Positions 57,421 through 64,000 of a DNA stretch of 64,000 bases are shown here, piece after piece. The translations under genes and the position numbers were made by a program. Origin of the DNA: Platycnemis pennipes. Taxonomy: Eukaryota; Arthropoda; Insecta; Odonata; Platycnemididae. The DNA is taken from NCBI GenBank assembly GCA_933228895.1, contig OW121854.1:56648609-56712608 (forward strand), given 5' to 3'. The notes under the pieces are model-generated. The model searched no databases. It was not told the origin of the DNA and saw nothing but the letters and a program-made list of their open reading frames with translations. The number at the start of each line of letters is the position of its first letter. Positions within the stretch are counted from its first letter, which is position 1.

Positions 57421-58021
57421 GTGTGGGTAGTAGAGCTTAAAGAGGTGTTAAGCAAACTTATATAAAATGTTGATTTTTTGTGTGGTTTAGAATATAACTT
57501 GAATGGAGGGATGACGAGAGAAATTGTGGGCTCTAATATGTGTGCGGAGGAATATGAGGATGGTGCGTTGGACGGGAAGGTGGACAATTGTTGAGATCTT
57601 GAGGATGGTGTGGGAGGATAGAGAATACTAATTAGAAATTAGGAGAAAGAGTAGGTGGATGGAAAAAGTTATTAAAATTGTAATGGGGATTTTCAAAGGT
57701 AAAAAAGTTAGTCAGGAGGAAGTGGGATGTGTCAGTGATAAGTGAGAGTGGCAGAAAATTTAGAAAGGAAAAGTAAATAAAAATTATTTTGGCATGAAAA
57801 GAGATGAATGAAAATGCAAAAAACACTGATAGTATGAAGGGGCTGTTAGGTAAATGGAATGCGAAAAATGCCGAGGACACGCCTTAAAATACCATTACTC
57901 TATACTATACTAACCATCTATCTGCACGTGACTCTTATACATAACAAGTTTCCATGTGGTAGTAGTAGCTACAATAGATCTTAGAGCATGTAATTTGTGC
58001 ATGTTTGAAGGTCTTCATCCA
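57421..58021. other. Unassigned purine-rich DNA
   Basis: A/G-rich text on the plus strand, no motif in either strand's frames. Confidence 0.4.
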
Positions 58022-58072
58022 CTGCCACACATCCTCGCGGTTCCATGCAGAGTATTGCGTCGACATAGATGA
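58022..58072 (+). repeat. TAGATG-tailed short dispersed repeat, copy 4
   Basis: CTGCCACACATCCTCGCGGT, CATGCAGAGTATTGCGT, then ACATAGATG. Upstream similarity to copies 3 and 5 begins near 57,987. Confidence 0.55.
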
Positions 58073-58090
58073 AAATCTTACTCCAACCGG

Positions 58091-58423
58091 TAGAAAACTC
58101 AATCAATTCATTGTCCACAATACCTGGGAGCGATATATCGAATTACCTTTTGGCTCGAATTCATTCTATTTTGATGTATTACGAATCTCACGCATCTAAT
58201 TTGATCATCGCATTAGCACTCGGCCATCACTTTGTTCCTCTAAGGGTACAGGTTACTGCAAACAATAGAAAACTCTCAATCAATTCATAGTCCATAATAT
58301 CTCGGAACGATATATCGAATTACGTACTGGCTCGAATTCATATGTTGATGTATTGCGAATATCACGCATCTAATTTGATCATCGCATTAGTACACCGCCA
58401 TCACTTTGTTCCCCTCAGGGTAA
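58091..58423. repeat. Two-copy tandem duplication, period about 175 bp
   Basis: Positions 58091-58250 recur at 58266-58423 in the same orientation with scattered changes (for example TAGAAAACTC, CGATATATCGAATTAC, GGCTCGAATTCAT, CACGCATCTAATTTGATCAT). Confidence 0.85.
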
Positions 58424-61400
58424 AGATTAAGAAGACTTTTCGACCGGTCTGGACCTGGTTGCGGTCGAGTTGTTATCAAGAAGTCGTTAAAGCACTTCAC
58501 GGACGCCAAAGTTGTCGGTGGAAGAAGATCTTTAATTTCTCAGAGACCCGTATCAGGGGGGTCTTTATTTTTACCGGGCCATAAACGCCGCAACATCAGT
58601 TAGCCTTGGGCCCAACTTTTTGGACCCTCCATCCTCTGTCATCGGGGCTCTCCAGACCACCGGGTGGAGCTCCCAAGGCTCCTAGTTTAATCAACTGTCG
58701 TTACCATTTGCATCCCAAGGCTACGTTAATTTTTTGTTATATTTTTTTTGTTTACGTTTCGCCGTTGAGTTTCGCGGCTCACTCTCCCTTTTGTTCCCGC
58801 TGCGGCGTCGCTAATGAGTGCTACCGAAACCGCCCTGCTTTAATGAGTAGGACGTGAACGCGTGCGTGCTCTTAAGGGAGTCGTATTCCACGATATTTTG
58901 TTCAAGCGAGTAAATCGCGAATGCCAGGAATACCTTGTATCATCATTAGGTTCAGTTTAAGTGAAGAGAGTGGCTAATGATCAATCCTCTTTCAGTGATG
59001 GAAGTGTGCATATATCGAAGCTTTCTTACCCTGGAGGTAGACTGAGTGATCAGAAACCTCATTTTAACGGTTACTTGCAGTGAATTGCGGAAAGTCAAAT
59101 AGCGAATGCAGGTAGTCAAGAAAAGAATTAATCAAATTTTTAGCTTGTCTTCAACGTTTCCGATGAAAATTCACCCCTATGCTTTTGTTTTTCATGTGGT
59201 TTTCATAATAATGTGAATATAAGCTTAAAGCTTGGTTAAAAAATTCTCCTGCATCTCCTACTAGAAAAGGTAGTGGCAGTTCGCCAAATAATAACCACAG
59301 ATAACCTTGTCAGATGAACATGTCGAGTAGTATAGCAATATATAGCGCTTTAGAGAGCATTGTTTTCTCTTCATCATACTCCTCATGTCTGTGATACTGT
59401 AAAATATATATAACCACCGAAGTTAAGCACCTATATTGAGTTGAAAAGATGTTATTCTAGTTGGTTCTTATTCTAAAAAGACAGCAAATTTTGGCAAAAC
59501 CTTTGGCATGCTCAAATTGTGTCATGTTCTCAACAATTCAAACTATTTAAAAAGCAATAATTGGTTCAAGGATTGTAAAATGACCTCGAAAAACCATAAC
59601 GAAGTTGTTCATTAACATGAGTAATATTTAGATTTTAGATGTGAAGAAAGCCATCCACCTTAAACGATAACAGTCCCTTTCTTATCCTATTTCGTCTGCA
59701 GAAATCTTGCTTTTGAAAAAAATCAGAGTTCTTCTAGAACGCAATGTCAAATTTGAGTGCTGTGGGGTCAGCAACGTTAAATCTGATCTTTGTTAGGTGG
59801 CGTATATAACTTAACGCTAAATCCCATTTCTATAATTTCCTCTTCTCCTCTTTAACGCTCCGAAACGTTCTTGTGGATCACCCGCCCTAAGTGTAACTCT
59901 GCCAATAAACCATCTCATTTTAGGGATTGATAAAACCGACATGCTTTATAAGTACATTATTTATTTCCCATTATTATTATCCATTCATTATTTTACGCTT
60001 GAATCATTATTATTATTTCCATAAGGAATGATTTTAAAATGTATTTTACTCTTTAATGTGACGAAAGGCTGGACATGCCCCCCTCCCTTAACAGTAATTT
60101 GCAGCAGTTGGCCCAGCTTATGCCCCAACACGAGCGTTACGTAGACGACCCCTTAGGCCCGCGAGCATTGTGTGCGTTAATTCATTTTTTATTTATTTAA
60201 TAACGTCAAATTCTTCAAAATGTGTTTGCGTGAAATAGTTTCTGAGCCGTCACTTACAATTATTTCCACGGCGTGGAAAAAACTTAATTCCCTGAGCATT
60301 GGTGCATGATCTTCTTACTATCCTCTGAGTGCTGGTGCTTGCGGTTACCTTTTTCCATCACCGAGCTGACGCATTAGCATACTGACGGCCGTTTTGCGCT
60401 CCGAGGACTCTGAATAGCCCCTTGCGTTGAGGGTAAATCACGGCAAGCCCCGTCAAACCCCTGATCCAGTGGCTAGCTGCTGCCCCTGGAGATTTCTCCG
60501 GCTCTCTCCGAGTGATGGGGAGGGCTTTGGTGGGCTGATGAGGTCTCTAGGACCACAGAGATGGAGTGGTCGGGTGTGCGCATATCCTCCAAACGAGCTG
60601 TGGAAGTGGCCGGCACTCGAAAGCTATTCCCTCCGCTCCTCAAGTCTCATATTCCAGAGAAGAGCTCTGTAGTGCTCAGTTTGAATATCGCGTCGCAATC
60701 GCAGGAAAGTTTATCGCGTCCCGTTTCGATTTAATTGGATGGCGTCGCATAGCATGCTAGTGTGGCGATACTCCGCCACAACAGCCGCGTTGGCAAATAA
60801 TCATACTCATCATCTTACTCTTCATAATCATTTATAAGCCATTCATTCATTATGTAGTAATTCATTATATTATTATTTATTATTTTATTAATCTACATAC
60901 CAACCGGGCAACAATACCCATGTTGGTTACCATGATGAGTTGTTTATGAGAGGTAAAGAGATAGACAATCTTGTAAGAGGAGCTCGATAATAAACAGCTA
61001 TCTGCAAGGAGAAAATAGCGTTTCATTCCGCGCTGAGACGCTAAACTACAATTTCAGTGATGCCGGATCTGAAACATCCAAGAGTTTATGAAGTTTTGTT
61101 TATCTTATTTGGGAGTTTGTGATATGCGAAATGTTTTCCGAGAAAATTTCATGTCAATATTCATTCCGTAATGATAATCACACCACCATTGCGTGTTTCC
61201 ATTTACTTGCAATATATCACATTTTAAATGTACGTAATTTATTGCATTTGTATATTTCATCGAAAAAAGAAGCTTGTATATCACTTCCTCACAGTAAGCT
61301 AGCACTTTTCAGTATCCCATGCGTTATTAACCATTCTTTCTTTGTGAGATTGGGGAAAGGGGGAACTTAAGGTATAAAAAGGTGAAAATAAGGTAGGTAA

Positions 61401-61544
61401 TGTAGAGGAATTGCAAATAAACGGTATTGCGATCTCATTGTGATGTAAATGAAATGCATGGTTATTTTGGCTGTAATATCGCAATGATAACTTGTTTAGC
61501 TTTCATATATGTCCTTGTTCAAATAATTATTTATGTTATTTCGT
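58424..61544. other. Unassigned DNA, about 3.1 kb
   Basis: Positions 58,424-58,870 and 60,370-60,780 are GC-richer with 60-83-codon frames lacking motifs; the rest is AT-rich. No splice-bounded exon, RNA gene or duplication was found. Confidence 0.4.
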
Positions 61545-61874
61545 CAATTGTTCGTTGGAGGTGACCGATAGCTAAAGTCATTTTTAGGATTTGGATTATT
61601 GGATTAGGCTATGCAGCGGGTTATTGGATTAGGCTATGTATATCTAGGTAAAGGAGGAATGGTGAAAAGAAGCCAGGCCTCGGTATTAGTCTGTTCTTAA
61701 TGGAAAGCGACAGGGGGCCCAGAGTTTGACGTCTTATCCAACAGACTGGAATTGTTCTTCACAAGGCACCCAAATGGGTGCTGGGATACCGATAAAAAAT
61801 ATCTGCCTCAGCCATATTCGAACCCAAGTCATCGGGTTAAGTGGCCAGTACTCCAGCCATATCACCACCATATT
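61545..61874 (-). repeat. tRNA-derived SINE, family A, copy 3 (minus, old)
   Basis: Minus strand: ATATGGCTGGAGTACTGGCC (A-box region), TTGGGTTCGAATATGGC (B box), then family A body blocks in order (GTTGGATAAGACGTCAAAC, ATTAAGAACAGACTAAT, CACCATTCCTCC, TAGCTATCGGTCACCTCC). It carries a tandemly repeated GGATTAGGCTATG segment at about 61,600-61,640 and is more diverged than copies 1 and 2. No tail or target duplication could be fixed. Confidence 0.75.
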
Positions 61875-63009
61875 TCCTTTGTAAACTTAAATGTGTCAGT
61901 CGTTTCAGTGGGAAAAACGCATTGTGATTTTTCATTCATATCTCATATTCTTTCCGATACATATTAATATCGCACAGTGCTTCCCACGGTGTCTAAATAC
62001 GCTCAAGGGTCGAGGAAAAAGATTGCTTGGGATACAAATAAAGGGAAAAAGATATTTCTTTCCACACCCAAGCACAGAGGCAAAGGTTATGGGAAGGGAG
62101 GGCAGGAAAAGTAAAAGATGTTTACCAACTCAACTTCGCTCACTTTGGTCCTGAAAACCTCTAGGTGAGAGTCATTTGGAGATTGATGAGTATACGTTTG
62201 GTGTTTTAAGTGAGTTTCCAGAAAGTTCTTGAGGGAGGCATTGAGAGAGATAGTGAAAGAAGCTGAAAAATAAAAGTCGAGAAGGGAAATATACTAACGC
62301 GAGAGTAGGAGAAAGGATAGTGATGGTCAGGGAGTTTGTTCAAAGAGGGCTCGAGAGATTTGGACAAAGGAGAGAGTGAATATGTGGGACGAGGTTGGAT
62401 TTAATGGAGAAGGGAAGGGGATGAGAAGTATCTCAGCAGCAGTGAAACCAAGAACTGGCTTCGTCGAGCTCTTTGTCCGAAGCGTTTAGCGCAGATTAAA
62501 ATGCATTGACCGGAGTTGAGAAAGTAGGGTTGCTGCAATGCACCCGTCCGCTGTTCCGTGATAGACGCTCATACCATAGGGCTCTAACGACGCTCATTGA
62601 ATCTGCTTAACGCTTGAGTTATGAACACAGCATGGGTGTAGCATAATCCACGTCGCATTTTATAATTGGTGTGCGCCATCAACGTCATCTATTTTTCAAA
62701 CAGTATTCACTCCATAATAATGGCAAATCTGTGAAGCTAGCTTTGATTTCAAACCCAAATAAGCCAAAAGCGAAAACATATTGGAATGGAAGTAACATAA
62801 GATTCATCCATCACTTAGCCAAGATTCTTAGGAAATGTTCATTAATGCATTTCTTAAATGCCTGAATAACAAATAAATATTGCATTACTGAGTAGATACT
62901 TAGCATTTATTGGAACGCGTCTCAGGAACGAATATCTAACATGTTTCCATAAATTAGAAGCACTGTACATCATAGCTGCATGCAAATAGTGCATTTGCAG
63001 TGGTCTTTC
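61875..63009. other. Unassigned DNA
   Basis: Positions 62,000-62,460 are A/G-rich. Frames of up to 87 codons have no motif. Confidence 0.4.
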
Positions 63010-63060
63010 ATTCCACACACCCTAGCGGTGGTTTGCAGGGTATTGATGTGATGCAGATGA
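63010..63060 (+). repeat. TAGATG-tailed short dispersed repeat, copy 5
   Basis: TTCCACACACCCTAGCGGTG, GTTTGCAGGGTATTGATG, then GATGCAGATGA. The tail is degraded. Confidence 0.6.
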
Positions 63061-64000
63061 ACGTAATTCTTGAAGGTTAGCGATGGGGTACTGAAGAGTA
63101 GGGTAAACAACACTGGAGTGTGGATACTTAGGGTGTAGCCGCATGGGAGAGAGATTGAGGTGTGTGAAGACATTAAGGTAGTTATTATTTTTATTTGATA
63201 TTCTATCAGTTCGGGTAAGGTTTGATGAAATATTCCCACTCCGTTTGAGCACAGAAGTATTTAAGGACATATCTACCAGTATTGTCAAGATGCTAATTAT
63301 AATGATAGAAGAGGGATGGAAATTAACGAGAGGTCATTCACAGAAAATGATACTTGAACTCAGAACACATATTAGAATAGGAGAGAGAATAATATTCTCT
63401 CTTTGAAAAAGACAATATATCCAGATAGGATACAGTTTAAGGCATATATTTATAATATAATAAAGTACATATGGTGGCACATATTCTATTGAAAATGTCT
63501 AAGTTAGAGAAGGAAATATGTGGCAAAGTGGACGGATGGAGGTGGCATGTATGAAATGGAAGGGCAAAGAAGATGAAGACGCGAAGAAAAGGTAAAAATA
63601 ATGGAATTCCTATCATTTCTTGAACTCAAAAATTAGCTTAATGGCTCATTTTAGTTCAAACAATCACTCTTCAAACTAGTAGAATATCTATAGTAAAATT
63701 TGAAATTTATGCACCGGTTACTGAATTTTAGAAATAATAGCTTAATCAAAAAAGATTTTTTTCTCTATCCCCCTATCATAGTTTTTCATCCATTTCCGAC
63801 ATTAATTCTAGGTTATTTATATTAAATTTACGATTTAAATATATCCTATTTGCCACTCTGTGATGTATCACTCTTGCAAAGTCATGTAATCAAATTAAAA
63901 GCGGTATATTCATGGTCATTAGAATTTATACGTAAGCATGTTAAAATACTATCAGAGCATTGTACGAATTTTGAAATTTTACAACACGTTTCCATCATCT
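63061..64000. other. Unassigned AT-rich DNA to the window end
   Basis: A small palindrome AGAGAGAATA-A-TATTCTCTCT is at about 63,383-63,403. Nothing else recognised. Confidence 0.4.

Noticed and set aside
1..64000. CRISPR arrays, bacterial operons, ribosomal RNA genes
   Set aside because: No regularly spaced direct repeats with unique spacers, no dense co-directional coding, and no recognisable rRNA sequence.

Overview
This is a eukaryotic nuclear window, AT-rich, with no operons, no dense open reading frames and no complete host gene. The repeats point to an animal, most likely an arthropod: a tRNA-derived SINE, several non-LTR lineages (RTE-like, R4/Dong-like, CR1/L2-like), Penelope-like remnants, a hAT transposon and a YqaJ-nuclease transposon relic. 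I cannot name the species. Nearly every recognisable protein sequence is a decayed mobile element, and the longest reading frames mostly lie in low-complexity or GC-rich DNA and look like chance.

Layout. 1-8 kb: mostly unrecognised DNA, with a hammerhead-like hairpin locus at 5.4 kb and weak RTE-like coding near 7.7 kb. 8-15 kb: an RTE-like remnant, a minus-strand YqaJ-exonuclease transposon relic (9.0-10.5 kb), a Penelope-like GIY-YIG remnant inside 45-bp inverted repeats (12.2-12.8 kb), a tRNA-related repeat and a SINE with a 14-bp target duplication. 15.1-17.8 kb: one full-span but inactivated hAT element with terminal repeats, target duplication and a visible intron. 18-31 kb: RTE-like copies on both strands, a second SINE copy (22.0 kb) and an R4/Dong-like element (23.3-25.5 kb) bounded on both sides by ATT/TAA microsatellite. 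31-36 kb: another hammerhead-like locus, a long pyrimidine tract and the one candidate host exon (33.48-33.68 kb, minus). 36-48 kb: sparse repeats, foldback palindromes and a GC-rich island. 48-64 kb: a GA microsatellite, a 210-bp identical direct repeat flanking about 2 kb that includes a LINE 3' end, a MITE-like inverted-repeat element, a nested repeat family (53.4-55.5 kb), a palindromic ATATGG block, a 175-bp tandem duplication and a third SINE copy.

The window is best read as intergenic or intronic DNA built from layered transposon insertions. The least expected pattern is four hammerhead-ribozyme-like cores (5.46, 12.74, 20.71 and 31.50 kb), each within an inverted repeat whose arm sequence differs from locus to locus. 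The next most informative are the TAA-repeat-bounded R4/Dong-like element and the YqaJ-nuclease relic. All assignments come from reading motifs by eye; no database search was possible.
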